Source: Mediterranea massiliensis
Lineage (GTDB): Bacteria > Bacteroidota > Bacteroidia > Bacteroidales > Bacteroidaceae
Length of the DNA: 64,000 nucleotides
Direction of reading: 5' to 3'
Assembly (NCBI GenBank): GCA_015060695.1
Contig: SUYA01000001.1
Coordinates: forward strand, 294,686 to 358,685
The notes beneath the pieces were generated by a model. The model was not told the origin of the DNA, did not search any database, and worked only from the letters and a program-made list of their open reading frames with translations. Made by a program: the position numbers and the translations under genes. Positions 48,864 through 61,082 of the stretch are shown here, one piece after another (the first letter of the stretch is position 1; each line of letters starts with the position of its first letter).

Positions 48864-49649
48864 ATGAAAACTCGTACAGTTTTGTGGATAGCTACCATCA
48901 TCCTTACGTTTTTTGCCTCTTGCGCTAATCATTCAAACGCTCCGGCCAAGTTGACCCCGATTCCCGACAATGCCCAACCTCGATTGATGCCGGCATCGCT
49001 ATTTACTGCCGCTCCCGACAGTATAATAAAAGCACTGGGATTGCAAGAAGGAATCCCTTCTTCGGTATCTGTATTCCTATTAGAAAAAGATGATATGCAA
49101 ATATTGTTTGATACCGGAAATGGGGCACCTGATTCTCAACTTCTACCCACGTTGGAGAAAAACGGATGGAAAACTGCAGATATTGATTGTATTTTTATCA
49201 CTCACCTACATGGAGATCATGTGGGCGGATTGTTATCGGGAGAGAAGGCTGTATTCGAACAAGCCATACTATATATTCCGGCTAAAGAGTATGTTGCTTG
49301 GATGGCTATGCCGGAAGAGAGAAACCGACAGCTGAAACTGATTGAAGCTGCCTATGGAAAGCGATTTGTCAAATTTGATTTGGGCACAGAATTACCCGGA
49401 GGTGTTACCGCCATTGCGGCATACGGACATACACCCGGACATACCGTTTATCAAGTAGGTGATAAGCTGATTGTGGGCGACATTATGCATGGAGTGGCTC
49501 TGCAACTGAAGCATCCAGAAATATGCGCACGATTTGACATGGATGGAGAACAGGCCATCACTGCAAGAAAACAGATTATAGAAAAGGCCCGGAAAGAAAA
49601 ACTTACCATGTATGGCATGCACTTTCCGGCACCTTATTATTTAAAATAA
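48864..49649 (+). CDS. MBL-fold metallohydrolase lipoprotein
   Basis: Lipobox-like TFFASC; ITHLHGDHVGGL; YGHTPGHTVYQ; VGDIMHG. Confidence 0.9.
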   Translation: MKTRTVLWIATIILTFFASCANHSNAPAKLTPIPDNAQPRLMPASLFTAAPDSIIKALGLQEGIPSSVSVFLLEKDDMQILFDTGNGAPDSQLLPTLEKNGWKTADIDCIFITHLHGDHVGGLLSGEKAVFEQAILYIPAKEYVAWMAMPEERNRQLKLIEAAYGKRFVKFDLGTELPGGVTAIAAYGHTPGHTVYQVGDKLIVGDIMHGVALQLKHPEICARFDMDGEQAITARKQIIEKARKEKLTMYGMHFPAPYYLK

Positions 49650-49651
49650 TA

Positions 49652-50824
49652 TCATGGTTGGGGTGGAGTATTATTCAGACGACCGTTTTGATAGGTACCC
49701 TTACGAACAACGTTGCCTTGTTTATCGGTTTCTACGAAATCGCCGTGTTTACGGCCTTCTTTAAAAAAGCCTTCGAAACGAACCCCATCTTTCGTCTCTT
49801 CTACTCCACTACCCTCTTTCAAACCATTGGCAAATCCGCCTTTGTATTTTGTTCCGTTGATTAGGGTCAATGTGCCTTGTCCGTGAAATTTATCGTTCAG
49901 CCACTCGCCTTCATAAACATCACCGTTATTCCATCGGTAAATGCCATGTCCACTGCGCTCATCGGCTAACCATCCCCCTTCATATACAGCACCGTTGACC
50001 CACGTCAAAGTTCCTTGACCATGTTGTTTACCATCCTTAAATTGACCGACATATTTATTACCGTTAGCATGATAATATACTCCATCACCGGTGCGTTGTC
50101 CTAACTGATAATTTCCTTCATAGCGGTCGCCGGTATGAAAATAGTAGATGCCACGACCGTTCTGCACATCGTCCATCCAACTACCTACATATTTATCGCC
50201 GTTGGAATATTCATAGACACCGTGACCGTTGCGTTGGTTGTCTTTCCATAGGCCATCGTATTTAGAGCCGTCGTTCCAGGTCTGTATGCCTTTTCCATTC
50301 TTTTTGTCGGCAGCCCATTCACCATCATACTTCGAACCGTCTTTCCATGTATAAACACCATAGCCTTGACGTTTATCTTCTTCCCAGTTGCCTTCATAGA
50401 CATCGCCTGTATAGTAGTACATCGTACCTTTACCGTGCTGATAATCTTGATACCACAACCCTTCGTAACGGTTGTTGTTCACAAAATGATATATGCCTTG
50501 TCCGTGCTGATGGTCTTGATACCACTCTCCTTCATAACGCTCACCGTCGGGAAATGTAAATACACCATAACCATGACGTTTTCCTTTCAGATATTCGCCT
50601 TCGTAAACATTCCCATTGGGATAAACGGTTTTACCCTTACCAGTTGGCTTACGACCTTTCATTTCTCCGTTATAAACGCCCCCGTCCTTAAACGTATAGG
50701 TACCGATTCTTATTTCTGAAGAAAATATATTTTTTACTTTATCGACAATGTTTTCTTTAGCTTGGGCATAGAGCGAAGTTTGCCAGAATATGGATAATAT
50801 TAATGTGGTATATAGATATTTCAT
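49652..50824 (-). CDS. Secreted MORN-repeat protein
   Basis: About 14 repeats of the form YEGEWxxDxxHGxGxYxxxNGD after a signal peptide. Confidence 0.93.
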   Translation of the reverse strand: MKYLYTTLILSIFWQTSLYAQAKENIVDKVKNIFSSEIRIGTYTFKDGGVYNGEMKGRKPTGKGKTVYPNGNVYEGEYLKGKRHGYGVFTFPDGERYEGEWYQDHQHGQGIYHFVNNNRYEGLWYQDYQHGKGTMYYYTGDVYEGNWEEDKRQGYGVYTWKDGSKYDGEWAADKKNGKGIQTWNDGSKYDGLWKDNQRNGHGVYEYSNGDKYVGSWMDDVQNGRGIYYFHTGDRYEGNYQLGQRTGDGVYYHANGNKYVGQFKDGKQHGQGTLTWVNGAVYEGGWLADERSGHGIYRWNNGDVYEGEWLNDKFHGQGTLTLINGTKYKGGFANGLKEGSGVEETKDGVRFEGFFKEGRKHGDFVETDKQGNVVRKGTYQNGRLNNTPPQP

Positions 50825-50893
50825 GCTTGTATATTAGCTATTTTCGGCAAAGGTACAATTATTTTAAATAAACAGAAGAGAAACAGTTGAATT

Positions 50894-52183
50894 TTATATG
50901 TTTTTTTGACCGGCTATCACTTCTTTTAAATTCTCTTTACACAAATAATTATTGGCCAAGCGACGCAATTCTTCGGGAGTAATCTGTCGGATAGCCTGCA
51001 ACATCTGGTCAAAATATGTTTCAGACAGATGAGATGTATGGACAAATATCCAAGCATCGGCCAACGAAAAGGCAGAATCGTAATTGCGACACATTTCACC
51101 CAACATATAGTTACGCACAATGTATAATTCGGATTCATCTACCAACTCGGTCTGCAAACGTTCAACTTCATGATATACTTCCCGAATTAATGATTCTGTA
51201 TATTCGTGAGCCGTTTCAGTATGAATAACAAAAAGGCTGGAATCTGGATATGGAAGAAGCGAAGCCGTTATCCCATAAGTATATCCCTTATCTTCGCGAA
51301 TGTTTGACATCAAACGACTGCCGAAATAACCACCCAACAAAGCAATCAACACTTTAAACTTGCAATAATCGGGGTGGGTATGATGCATAGAGATGCATCC
51401 CAAGCGCACCGCATTTTGTAATGCATCGGGATATTCAACAAACAAACGTTTTTCTGAAGTGGTTTGTGGAGAATAATCTGGTAAAGCTGCAAGAGAGGCA
51501 TTACAACCCCACGACTCGGAACCAAACAGTGTTTCAATGCGGCGCAAGCAATCTTGAGTGACTTTTCCGGAGAGATAAATTGTGCATCCAGAGGAATTAT
51601 AGTACCTTTGATAGAAGTTCTTTAACACTTCAGGATTCAGTTTGAGATAATCTTCCTCGTTTACTAAGCGGCCACAAGGATGGTGATTGCCATATAACCC
51701 GTTGAGCATGGCACGATGAGCCAAGAAATCAACTTTCGATAAATTTACATGGAATTGTTGAAGGTTGGCATTGATAATAACCTGTAATTTCTCTTCGGGG
51801 AAAACAGGTTCTTTCAACAGAGACTCCAAGATATCGAGTGTTTGAGGTAGATAACGATTCAAGGAATATAGGGTAAGAAAACTATATTCGGCCGTAGTAC
51901 TCAGTTCTAACCAAGCACCGTAATAATCCAACTTCTCTGAAATCTCCAATGATGTAAAGCGTCGGGTACCCTCCCGTAACATACGGTTTGTGAATAGTGA
52001 TTGCAAGAGTTGAGTCTGATGCCATCGGCCACCATGAATCAGTACATCAATGCGCACCACCTCGGCCTCACCGGCATTAAGCAAATAAACCTTGGTACCA
52101 TTGGAATAACAATGCACCTCCGGATGTTGTAGGTTTAATTCTGTCAGTTCGTTAATTATCGGTTGTTGGGTTCGGTCTAACAT
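50894..52183 (-). CDS. M16-family peptidase-like protein lacking the HxxEH motif
   Basis: M16 architecture (LREGTRRFTSLEISEKLDYYGAWLELS; IALLGGYFGSRLMSNIREDKGYTYGI), but no HxxEH. Start trimmed to MLDRTQQP. Confidence 0.82.
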   Translation of the reverse strand: MLDRTQQPIINELTELNLQHPEVHCYSNGTKVYLLNAGEAEVVRIDVLIHGGRWHQTQLLQSLFTNRMLREGTRRFTSLEISEKLDYYGAWLELSTTAEYSFLTLYSLNRYLPQTLDILESLLKEPVFPEEKLQVIINANLQQFHVNLSKVDFLAHRAMLNGLYGNHHPCGRLVNEEDYLKLNPEVLKNFYQRYYNSSGCTIYLSGKVTQDCLRRIETLFGSESWGCNASLAALPDYSPQTTSEKRLFVEYPDALQNAVRLGCISMHHTHPDYCKFKVLIALLGGYFGSRLMSNIREDKGYTYGITASLLPYPDSSLFVIHTETAHEYTESLIREVYHEVERLQTELVDESELYIVRNYMLGEMCRNYDSAFSLADAWIFVHTSHLSETYFDQMLQAIRQITPEELRRLANNYLCKENLKEVIAGQKNI

Positions 52184-52241
52184 ATAATTGTTTTCAAAAA
52201 TCCTCGTCAAGTTCTATCTATTACAAAAGTTGTGACTTATT

Positions 52242-52610
52242 CTACATCAGTTGCTTTAGTCCACGTTGTATATAATCGTGTTTCATATCGGCAGGTTTCA
52301 AGACTATATTGTCGGCTATCAGTAAATCGACATCCAAACGAATAATCCCCTGTTCTTTCTCTTCAAGAGTACGACCTACCAACTTTTCAATTCTCTTCAA
52401 TGACTCTTTCACCTTTTCCACCTCCCAAGTGGTGGTAAAAATGGCTAATTGATTACTAAAATAGGCTATAGATTCGTTTCCGATAGGCATTGTCTCTTCT
52501 TCGAGAGAAAAACGAATATCGGGAAAAAGTCTCATCAATTGCTGACGAGCCAATTGCATATTAGACTTCCGCAGTTTATTACTGCCTATGGCAACTATAC
52601 ATTTCATCAA
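52242..52610 (-). CDS. FolK/HPPK-like protein (short)
   Basis: CIVAIGSNKLRKSNMQLARQQL...KLVGRTLEEKEQGIIRLDVDLLI; 122 aa. Confidence 0.65.
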   Translation of the reverse strand: MMKCIVAIGSNKLRKSNMQLARQQLMRLFPDIRFSLEEETMPIGNESIAYFSNQLAIFTTTWEVEKVKESLKRIEKLVGRTLEEKEQGIIRLDVDLLIADNIVLKPADMKHDYIQRGLKQLM

Positions 52611-54940
52611 TTAAACAAATCGTCTAAGCCTTCCGTAGAGGGTTGCACTATTATTTCTTCTTCGTTATTCATGCTATTGGTGGCACATGGGTCATAATTT
52701 TCGGGAAGTTCAAACGTATCGGTATCATCATATCCTAATGATTTGTCTGCATACACCTTATTCATATAATTGGCCCAAATAGGAAGTGCCATAGAGGCAC
52801 CTTGTCCGTGCGTCATGGTATCGAAGTGAATATCACGGTCTTCACCTCCCACCCAACAACCAGACACCAGCGTTGGTGTGAATCCCATGAACCATCCATC
52901 GGCATGTAGGTCGGTTGTACCGGTCTTACCTCCCATATCGGCATTAAAGCCTAAACGGCGCACACGACCACCTGTTCCTTCGTTAATTACGGCACGCAGC
53001 ATAACCAACATCTTGTGAGCACTCTCTTCACTGATAACTTCCTGCATCTCCGGAGTGAAATTGGCCACAATATTACCTTCGTTATCCTCAATACGAGTAA
53101 CAAAAAGAGGAGCTACCCGGATACCTTTGTTGGGAAAGGCGGTATAAGCACTAACCATCTCGCCCACCGAAATTTCACAAGGGCCCAAACAGAGTGAAAC
53201 AGATGGTACAATCTCCTTATTGCGTACGCCGAAGCTATGAATCAATCGTTTTAGAGCATATGGATTGAGCTTACTCATCAGGTAGGCTGTTATCCAGTTG
53301 TCTGAATTGGCCAAGCCCCATTTGATAGTTACCATTTCGCCAATCAGTTTTTTATTGGCATTGTCGGGAGTCCAAGGAATACCATTTTCATCCAACAAGG
53401 TATAGGATACATGACGCGCCTGATCGCAAGGTGAGAATCCGTTCTCCATTGCCAATGTATAGAGATATGGTTTGATGGTTGAACCTACCTGACGACGCCC
53501 TTTCATGGCCATGTCGTATTGGAAATAGTGATAATTAGGACCACCAACATAGGCTTTTACATGACCGTTACGAGGATTCATCGACATGAATCCGGCACGC
53601 AAGAAGAATTTATAATAACGGATGGAATCCATCGGGGTAAGTACTGTATCGCGCAAGCCATTCCAGCTAAATACAGACATCTCCTGCGGTGTATCAAAGG
53701 CTTTTTTAATATCGGCATCAGAAGCACCGTTTTTCTTCATAATGCGATAACGGTCGCTCTGTCGCATGGCTCTGCCTAAAATATCATCGACCTGTTCTTG
53801 CGTCAATCGCCAAGTATAGGGTGCCTTCTTGGCTCCTTTCTTCTCTTTGAAGAATTTGACCTGTAAATCTTTCAAATGGTCGGTTACAGCCTCTTCGGCA
53901 TATTGTTGCATACGAGAATCAATAGTGGTATAGATTTTCAAGCCATCGGTATAAAGGTTATACTTTGTTCCGTCCTTCTTCACATTCTTCTCGCACCAAC
54001 CAAACAGAGGATTGTTTTCCCAATCGAGTGAATCTTCGTAATACTCCTGCATTTGCCAGCCTCGATAATCCTTCTTCTCTGGTTTCTTGTGCTTCATTAC
54101 ATCTCGCAAATATTCACGGAAGTAGGTTGCCAAGCCCTCTTTATGGTCCACACGATTGAACTTCAATTCCAACGGAAGTGCTTGTAACGAGTCACATTCA
54201 GCTTCGGTAATGTAATCGGCCTTACGCATTTGGTCAAGTACTACATTACGACGTCCCCGAGCACGTTCATTGAAACGTCGGGGATTGTACAACGATGGAT
54301 TCTTGCACATGCCTACCAATGTGGCCGCTTCTTCAATCTTTAGTTCTGCAGGTAAACAACCGAAATAGGTATGAGCTGCCGTTTTGATTCCCACTGCATT
54401 GTTTAAGAAGTCGAACTTGTTTAGATACATGGTCAGAATCTCTTCTTTCGTATAATAGCGTTCCAATTTAACGGCAATCACCCATTCGATGGGCTTTTGA
54501 AAAAGGCGTTCCAATACATTTTCGGCACTGGGAGAGTATAGCTGTTTGGATAACTGCTGGGTAATGGTACTACCTCCACCTGCCTCTTTTTGCATCAATA
54601 TGCCACGCTTTACAATAGCACGAAATAGTGCCTTGGCATCAATACCCGAATGATTGGCAAAGCGAACATCTTCGGTAGCTATCAAAGCATTAATCAGATA
54701 AGGAGATAGCTCTTCATAGCCTACATATACACGGTTATCTTTGCTATAGGAATAGGTACCCAACACTTTACCGTCGGATGAAAACACCTGTGTAGCAAAC
54801 TTATAATCGGGATTTTCCAAATCTTCCAATGGAGGCATATAGCCTATCCAACCCTTATTAATGCCATAAAACAAGATGAAACACATCAAAACGCCTGCGG
54901 CAAGCAATATCCAAAGTGCTTTAACTACAATCTTTATCAT
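52607..54940 (-). CDS. Class A penicillin-binding protein (PBP1A)
   Basis: GT51: [28 protein letters not shown]; transpeptidase: [24 protein letters not shown]. Confidence 0.94.
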   Translation of the reverse strand: MIKIVVKALWILLAAGVLMCFILFYGINKGWIGYMPPLEDLENPDYKFATQVFSSDGKVLGTYSYSKDNRVYVGYEELSPYLINALIATEDVRFANHSGIDAKALFRAIVKRGILMQKEAGGGSTITQQLSKQLYSPSAENVLERLFQKPIEWVIAVKLERYYTKEEILTMYLNKFDFLNNAVGIKTAAHTYFGCLPAELKIEEAATLVGMCKNPSLYNPRRFNERARGRRNVVLDQMRKADYITEAECDSLQALPLELKFNRVDHKEGLATYFREYLRDVMKHKKPEKKDYRGWQMQEYYEDSLDWENNPLFGWCEKNVKKDGTKYNLYTDGLKIYTTIDSRMQQYAEEAVTDHLKDLQVKFFKEKKGAKKAPYTWRLTQEQVDDILGRAMRQSDRYRIMKKNGASDADIKKAFDTPQEMSVFSWNGLRDTVLTPMDSIRYYKFFLRAGFMSMNPRNGHVKAYVGGPNYHYFQYDMAMKGRRQVGSTIKPYLYTLAMENGFSPCDQARHVSYTLLDENGIPWTPDNANKKLIGEMVTIKWGLANSDNWITAYLMSKLNPYALKRLIHSFGVRNKEIVPSVSLCLGPCEISVGEMVSAYTAFPNKGIRVAPLFVTRIEDNEGNIVANFTPEMQEVISEESAHKMLVMLRAVINEGTGGRVRRLGFNADMGGKTGTTDLHADGWFMGFTPTLVSGCWVGGEDRDIHFDTMTHGQGASMALPIWANYMNKVYADKSLGYDDTDTFELPENYDPCATNSMNNEEEIIVQPSTEGLDDLFN

Positions 54941-55135
54941 GTCTGTCTTTTTATTCTTTTCAAATTAAAAAGCAAAGGTAGGTATTTCGCACGATTTATA
55001 CACTATTTTTCCTATAAAAAGTATGTTAAGAATAAAGCATGCAAAAAATCTGTGAAAATATATCCGTTAGATTTCTTTGAATCCTACTTTTTCCTTACTT
55101 TTACACTCTGGAAAGAAACAAATATCATCAATCAT

Positions 55136-56065
55136 ATGGAAAACAAAAGTTTAGTGACCATTGCCGATTACACCAAAGAGAAGATTCTCTACATGATTGA
55201 AATGGCCAAGCAATTTGAAGAACGTCCAAACAGACGTCTATTGGAAGGAAAAGTTGTTGCTACCCTATTTTTCGAACCCTCTACACGTACCCGATTGAGT
55301 TTTGAAACTGCAGCCAATCGTTTGGGTGCTCGTGTTATTGGATTCACCGATCCGAAAGCAACTAGTTCATCGAAAGGTGAAACCTTAAAAGACACCATCA
55401 AGATGGTTAGCAGTTATGCCGACATCATTGTAATGCGTCACTATTTGGAGGGGGCTGCCCGCTATGCCAGCGAATCGACCCATGTACCCGTTGTAAATGC
55501 CGGTGACGGAGCCAACCAACACCCATCGCAAACCATGCTCGATCTCTACTCCATTTACAAGACACAAGGCACGTTGGAGAATCTGAATGTCTACATGGTA
55601 GGCGATTTGAAGTATGGACGTACCGTGCACTCTTTGTTAATGGCCATGCGTCACTTCAATCCGACGTTCCATTTCATTGCTCCCGACGAACTGAAAATGC
55701 CAGAAGAATACAAGGTGTATTGTCGCGAACACGGATTAAAGTATGTAGAGCATACAGACTTTAATGAAGAGATTATTGCCGATGCCGACATTCTTTATAT
55801 GACCCGTGTACAACGCGAACGCTTCACCGATTTGAATGAATATGAACGGGTGAAGAATGTATATATCCTGCGCAAAAAGATGTTGGAAAGTACACGCCCC
55901 AATCTGCGTATCTTGCACCCTCTTCCTCGTGTCAACGAAATTGCTTACGATGTAGACGAAAGCCCGAAAGCCTATTACTTCCAACAAGCTCAGAACGGAC
56001 TTTATGCCCGCGAAGCTATACTTTGCGATGTTTTAGGCATTACATTGGATGAAGTGAAGAAATGA
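55136..56065 (+). CDS. pyrB: Aspartate carbamoyltransferase catalytic subunit
   Basis: [46 protein letters not shown]. Confidence 0.96.
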   Translation: MENKSLVTIADYTKEKILYMIEMAKQFEERPNRRLLEGKVVATLFFEPSTRTRLSFETAANRLGARVIGFTDPKATSSSKGETLKDTIKMVSSYADIIVMRHYLEGAARYASESTHVPVVNAGDGANQHPSQTMLDLYSIYKTQGTLENLNVYMVGDLKYGRTVHSLLMAMRHFNPTFHFIAPDELKMPEEYKVYCREHGLKYVEHTDFNEEIIADADILYMTRVQRERFTDLNEYERVKNVYILRKKMLESTRPNLRILHPLPRVNEIAYDVDESPKAYYFQQAQNGLYAREAILCDVLGITLDEVKK

Positions 56066-56106
56066 AAAACAGTGATTAGTGTTTAAAATTAAAAATTCCA
56101 TATATA

Positions 56107-56571
56107 ATGAATAAACAAGAAATGCAGGTGGCCGCTTTAGAAAACGGTACCGTCATCGACCATATTCCGGCAGAAAAACTCTTCACCGTGGTGTCATTGT
56201 TGGGCTTGGAACATATGACAAATAATATCACTATTGGCTTCAATCTGGAAAGCCAGAAACTGGGAACTAAAGGAATCATCAAGATTGCCGACAAATACTT
56301 CTGCGACGAAGAAATAAATCGCATTGCCGTAGTGGCACCCAACGTAAAATTGAATATCATCCGTAACTACGAAGTAGTGGAAAAGCGTAAAGTAGAACTG
56401 CCCGATGAGTTGCACGGTATTGTAAAATGTGGCAATGTAAAGTGTATTACCAACAACGAACCGATGCCCACCTACTTCCATGTCATTGACAAGGAAAATT
56501 GCATACTGAAATGTCACTATTGCGAAAAAGAACAAGTACGCGAAGGATTGGAAATTATCAAAGAAGAATGA
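56107..56571 (+). CDS. pyrI: Aspartate carbamoyltransferase regulatory subunit
   Basis: [33 protein letters not shown]...[10 protein letters not shown] zinc site. Confidence 0.95.
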   Translation: MNKQEMQVAALENGTVIDHIPAEKLFTVVSLLGLEHMTNNITIGFNLESQKLGTKGIIKIADKYFCDEEINRIAVVAPNVKLNIIRNYEVVEKRKVELPDELHGIVKCGNVKCITNNEPMPTYFHVIDKENCILKCHYCEKEQVREGLEIIKEE

Positions 56572-57134
56572 AAGAAGATTGGAAACCGGGAACACTGATT
56601 TATCCACTGCCTGCCGTAATGGTAAGTTGTGGAAGTACACCCGATGAATATAACATCATTACTATTGCATGGACGGGGACTATTTGCACAAACCCGCCCA
56701 TGTGTTATATTTCCGTCCGTCCGGAGCGCCATTCATACGATATCATTCGAAAGAATATGGAATTTGTCATCAACCTGACTACAAAGGATTTGGCAAAAGC
56801 AACCGATTGGTGCGGTGTACGTTCGGGACGCGACTATAGGAAATTTGAAGAAATGGGATTAACGCCCGGAAAATGTTCTATTGTCAGTGCACCACTTATC
56901 GAAGAGTCACCACTTTGTATAGAATGTCGTGTTAAGGAGATTCTTTCGTTAGGTTCACACGATATGTTTATTGCCGAAGTAGTAAATGTACGAGCCGACA
57001 CCAAGCATCTGAATGAAGAAACCGGTAAACTGGAGTTGGCAGAAACAAATCCATTGGTTTATGTACATGGAGGTTACTACGAATTGGGTGATAAAATAGG
57101 CAAATTCGGATGGAGCGTTGAAAAGAAAAAATAA
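56568..57134 (+). CDS. Flavin reductase family protein
   Basis: [48 protein letters not shown]; start overlaps the pyrI stop. Confidence 0.9.
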   Translation: MKEDWKPGTLIYPLPAVMVSCGSTPDEYNIITIAWTGTICTNPPMCYISVRPERHSYDIIRKNMEFVINLTTKDLAKATDWCGVRSGRDYRKFEEMGLTPGKCSIVSAPLIEESPLCIECRVKEILSLGSHDMFIAEVVNVRADTKHLNEETGKLELAETNPLVYVHGGYYELGDKIGKFGWSVEKKK

Positions 57135-57155
57135 CCCACAGCATACGTTGGCATT

Positions 57156-57926
57156 ATGAAACTAAAACTATTTGGTCTGGTTATTCTGTTACTTTATTGC
57201 CCGTTATTATTATGGGCACAACGCATCGTTACCCTACCTAAAAAGGAAGAGAAAAAAGAACGTATTGATGAAAGGCCTATCAATTTTGGTTTCAAGGCAG
57301 GTTTTACCTCATCTCTGTTTCTTGTTTCAGACCTTTACGTAAACGGAATGAAAATAGACCATGTAGAAAACAAATACAAAGTAGGATTCTCTGGCTCATT
57401 GTTTATGAGAATAAACATGAAGCGACATTTCATACAACCCGAAATATCCTATAATATTAACCGTTGCAACATCTTATTCGACAAACCAATGCCAGAAGGA
57501 AGTTCACCCGGTAGTTCCAAACAACTATTATCTATCAATAATTCTATCCACAGCATAGACATCCCTGTGACTTATGGCTACAACATAATAAAGGATGGCC
57601 CATACAGTATGGCTGTTTTTGCCGGTCCCAAACTACGTTATATATGGGAAAAGCACAGCGATATTCAATTTCATAATTTCGACCAACAAGAGATTGTAGA
57701 AGAATTTTATCCTCTTACAGCCAGTCTCACCATAGGGGTAGCCGTTACTGTGTCGCGAATCTTTTTCGATTTCCGATACGACATTGGGCTACTTAACATT
57801 TCCAAAGGAATCACTTTTCAACCGGCCGAAAACAGCAATATACAACCCGACACAAAAGTTGAAGACCAACTGCGTTTCCACCATCGAGAGAATGTACTCA
57901 GTTTCTCATTAGGCGTATTCTTTTAA
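57156..57926 (+). CDS. Outer-membrane beta-barrel (PorT-like) protein
   Basis: Signal peptide; NFGFKAGFTSSLFLVSD...HFIQPEISYNINR...LSFSLGVFF. Confidence 0.75.
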   Translation: MKLKLFGLVILLLYCPLLLWAQRIVTLPKKEEKKERIDERPINFGFKAGFTSSLFLVSDLYVNGMKIDHVENKYKVGFSGSLFMRINMKRHFIQPEISYNINRCNILFDKPMPEGSSPGSSKQLLSINNSIHSIDIPVTYGYNIIKDGPYSMAVFAGPKLRYIWEKHSDIQFHNFDQQEIVEEFYPLTASLTIGVAVTVSRIFFDFRYDIGLLNISKGITFQPAENSNIQPDTKVEDQLRFHHRENVLSFSLGVFF

Positions 57927-57987
57927 GTTTTTTTCATTTTGTTGCTAAAAAACCGCTTTATCTTACAAATTATTCATATATTTCACT

Positions 57988-57995
57988 TAAATTTG
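57988..57995 (+). promoter_or_regulatory. -7 box TAAATTTG for glyA
   Basis: TAnnTTTG about 48 bp upstream of glyA. Confidence 0.5.
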
Positions 57996-58043
57996 CCGCT
58001 TCATTCAACAAAACGAAATACAAACATATCAAATATATAAGTT

Positions 58044-59324
58044 ATGAAAAGAGATGATTTGATTTTCGACATTATCGAAAAAGAGCATCAACGCCAAATG
58101 AAAGGTATTGAGCTGATTGCATCAGAAAACTTTGTAAGTGACCAAGTAATGCAAGCCATGGGGTCTTGCTTAACCAATAAATACGCAGAAGGTTATCCCG
58201 GCAAACGATATTATGGCGGATGTGAAGTAGTTGACCAAAGTGAAACCATCGCCATTGAACGCATCAAGCAAATCTTCGGTGCCGAATGGGCTAACGTACA
58301 ACCCCACTCCGGAGCACAAGCCAATGCTGCCGTATTCTTGGCTGTACTTAATCCCGGTGACAAATTCATGGGATTGAACTTGGCACACGGTGGTCATTTA
58401 TCACACGGTTCATTGGTAAACACATCCGGTATTATTTATACTCCTTGTGAATACAACCTCAACCAAGAAACCGGTCGTGTAGATTATGACCAAATGGAAG
58501 AAGTGGCACTTCGCGAACAACCCAAACTGATTATCGGTGGCGGATCGGCCTACTCTCGCGAATGGGATTACAAACGGATGCGTGAAATTGCCGACAAAGT
58601 AGGTGCCATCTTGATGATTGACATGGCACACCCCGCCGGCTTGATTGCAGCTGGTGTACTCGATAATCCGGTGAAGTATGCCCACATTGTTACTTCTACT
58701 ACCCACAAGACACTTCGTGGCCCTCGTGGAGGTATCATACTTATGGGTAAAGACTTCCCTAATCCTTGGGGAAAGAAGACTCCAAAAGGTGAAATCAAAA
58801 TGATGTCGCAACTGCTCGATTCGGCCGTATTCCCCGGCATTCAAGGTGGTCCGTTGGAACACGTCATTGCAGCAAAAGCCGTTGCCTTTGGCGAAATCCT
58901 GCAACCCGAATGGAAAGAATATGCAGTTCAAGTACAAAAGAATGCAGCCAAGTTAGCCGAAGAGTTGATTAAACGAGGATTCACCATTGTAAGTGGTGGT
59001 ACTGACAATCACTCTATGTTGGTTGATCTCCGTTCCAAATATCCGGAATTGACTGGTAAAGTGGCCGAAAAAGCACTTGTATCGGCAGACATCACCGTCA
59101 ACAAGAATATGGTTCCGTTCGATAGTCGCTCGGCTTTCCAAACATCCGGTATCCGTTTAGGAACACCTGCTATCACTACTCGTGGCGCTAAAGAAGAACT
59201 CATGGTAGAGATTGCCGAAATGATTGAAACCGTACTTTCAAACGTTGAAAACGAACAAGTTATTGCCGATGTTCGTGCTCGCGTCAATAAGACAATGGAA
59301 AAGTATCCGTTGTTTGCATACTAA
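58044..59324 (+). CDS. glyA: Serine hydroxymethyltransferase
   Basis: [51 protein letters not shown]. Confidence 0.97.
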   Translation: MKRDDLIFDIIEKEHQRQMKGIELIASENFVSDQVMQAMGSCLTNKYAEGYPGKRYYGGCEVVDQSETIAIERIKQIFGAEWANVQPHSGAQANAAVFLAVLNPGDKFMGLNLAHGGHLSHGSLVNTSGIIYTPCEYNLNQETGRVDYDQMEEVALREQPKLIIGGGSAYSREWDYKRMREIADKVGAILMIDMAHPAGLIAAGVLDNPVKYAHIVTSTTHKTLRGPRGGIILMGKDFPNPWGKKTPKGEIKMMSQLLDSAVFPGIQGGPLEHVIAAKAVAFGEILQPEWKEYAVQVQKNAAKLAEELIKRGFTIVSGGTDNHSMLVDLRSKYPELTGKVAEKALVSADITVNKNMVPFDSRSAFQTSGIRLGTPAITTRGAKEELMVEIAEMIETVLSNVENEQVIADVRARVNKTMEKYPLFAY

Positions 59325-59348
59325 GCAAGCGTATCTTTTTGCTAATAA

Positions 59349-59385
59349 AATAGGAGTTGCCGTAACGACAACTCCTATTTTATTT
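59349..59385. terminator. Intrinsic terminator
   Basis: ATAGGAGTTGCCGTAACGACAACTCCTATTTTATTTT between convergent glyA and fhs. Confidence 0.88.
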
Positions 59386-59396
59386 TCAAACCAATA

Positions 59397-61067
59397 TCAA
59401 CTCAATCCTTCTATTTCGCCATCTATAATATCAATACGCTCGGCTTGTGGAGATTTAGGAAGTCCTGGCATACGTAGTATTTCGCCGGCAATGGCAACCA
59501 ACATCTCAGCACCGTTATTGATAACAATATCCTTAATGTGGAACTCAAAGTCTTTTACTACACCGTATAATTTCTGGTCGGCCGAAAAAGAGTATTGCGT
59601 CTTAGCTATACAAACCGGATAATGAGTAATTCCCAATTCGCTGATAAGTTTCATCTTGTTACGAGCAGCCGCACTATAAGTCACTTCGCCGGCACCATAC
59701 AAATTCATAGCTACCTTTTCAATTTTAGTGGTTACAGAATCGGCATCATCGTAAGCAAATTGCAACGGTTTCGAGGGTTGTTCTTCGATAGTCTTAACCA
59801 CCAAATTGGCCAAATCTACCGCACCTTCACCACCTTGTGCAAAAGCATTATTAATGGCAAAGCCTACACCTAATTCCTCTTCACAATGACGACGAATAGC
59901 TTCGACTTCTTCATCGGTATCGGCCGCAAAGCGATTGAAAGCCACCACTACGGTCTGTCCGAACGAACGAAGGTTGGCAATATGCTTATCGAGATTGGCA
60001 AATCCGTGTTGCAAGCCTTCCATGTTAGGTTCTTTAATCTTATCCAGACTGACACCACCATGCATCTTCAATCCTTGAGCCGTAGCCACAATAATGGTCA
60101 GCTTGGGCTGTAATCCACTCTTTCTACACTTGATGTCGTAGAATTTTTCGGCACCCAAATCGGCACCAAAGCCTGCTTCTGTCACTACATAGTCGCCATA
60201 GGTCATTGCCAATTTGGTAGCAAGGATAGAGTTACAACCGTGCGCAATATTAGCAAATGGGCCACCGTGAACAAATGCGGCTGTATTTTCGGTAGTCTGC
60301 ACCAAATTGGGATGAATAGCATCTTTCAACAATACCGTAATGGCACCGGCCACGCCCATATCCTTCACAGTAAACGGACGCCCATCGTATGTAAATCCCA
60401 AAATGATGTTTTCAATACGGCGGCGCAAGTCGTCAATGTCTTTCGACAAGCAGAGAATGGCCATGATTTCAGATGCCGGTGTGATGTCGAATCCCGATTC
60501 TGCCGTAATACCATTGGTACGTGGACCAAGTCCGGTAACGATACTTCGCAACGAACGATCATTCACGTCGAGTACTCGTTTCCAAATCACCTCTTTCAAT
60601 GCAAAGCCTTCGGCCTGATGCTGATAGATGTAATTGTCGAGCAAGGCTGAAATCATGTTGTGTGCCGAGGTAATAGCATGAAAATCGCCAGTGAAGTGCA
60701 AGTTGATTTTTTCCATTGGAAGTACCTGAGCATAACCGCCACCGGCTGCCCCACCCTTCATGCCAAAGCATGGACCAAGTGAAGGCTCACGAAGGGCTAC
60801 TATAGCTTTTTTCCCAATTTTATTCAATCCCAACGCTAAGCCAATAGATACGGTTGTTTTACCAATGCCGGCTTTCGTTGCCGTAATGGCGGTCACCAAA
60901 ATCAAGTTACTTTTCTTTACCTTCTCTTCGTTAATCAAGGTTTCGGGAATCTTGGCTATGTAACGTCCGTAATTCTCTACCTCTTCGCGCGGAATATCTA
61001 TGCTGTCCGCTACCTGTTTAATTTTCTTCAGCTCTATGCTACGAGCAATTTCAATATCCGATTTCAT
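59397..61067 (-). CDS. fhs: Formate-tetrahydrofolate ligase
   Basis: [71 protein letters not shown]. Confidence 0.97.
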   Translation of the reverse strand: MKSDIEIARSIELKKIKQVADSIDIPREEVENYGRYIAKIPETLINEEKVKKSNLILVTAITATKAGIGKTTVSIGLALGLNKIGKKAIVALREPSLGPCFGMKGGAAGGGYAQVLPMEKINLHFTGDFHAITSAHNMISALLDNYIYQHQAEGFALKEVIWKRVLDVNDRSLRSIVTGLGPRTNGITAESGFDITPASEIMAILCLSKDIDDLRRRIENIILGFTYDGRPFTVKDMGVAGAITVLLKDAIHPNLVQTTENTAAFVHGGPFANIAHGCNSILATKLAMTYGDYVVTEAGFGADLGAEKFYDIKCRKSGLQPKLTIIVATAQGLKMHGGVSLDKIKEPNMEGLQHGFANLDKHIANLRSFGQTVVVAFNRFAADTDEEVEAIRRHCEEELGVGFAINNAFAQGGEGAVDLANLVVKTIEEQPSKPLQFAYDDADSVTTKIEKVAMNLYGAGEVTYSAAARNKMKLISELGITHYPVCIAKTQYSFSADQKLYGVVKDFEFHIKDIVINNGAEMLVAIAGEILRMPGLPKSPQAERIDIIDGEIEGLS

Positions 61068-61082
61068 ATTTAAATACAATTA

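Noticed and set aside
49658-50719. Plus-strand ORFs opposite the MORN gene
   Set aside because: Artifacts of the repetitive coding sequence on the minus strand.
55052-55135. N-terminal extension of pyrB
   Set aside because: The conserved protein starts at MENKSLVTI (55136).
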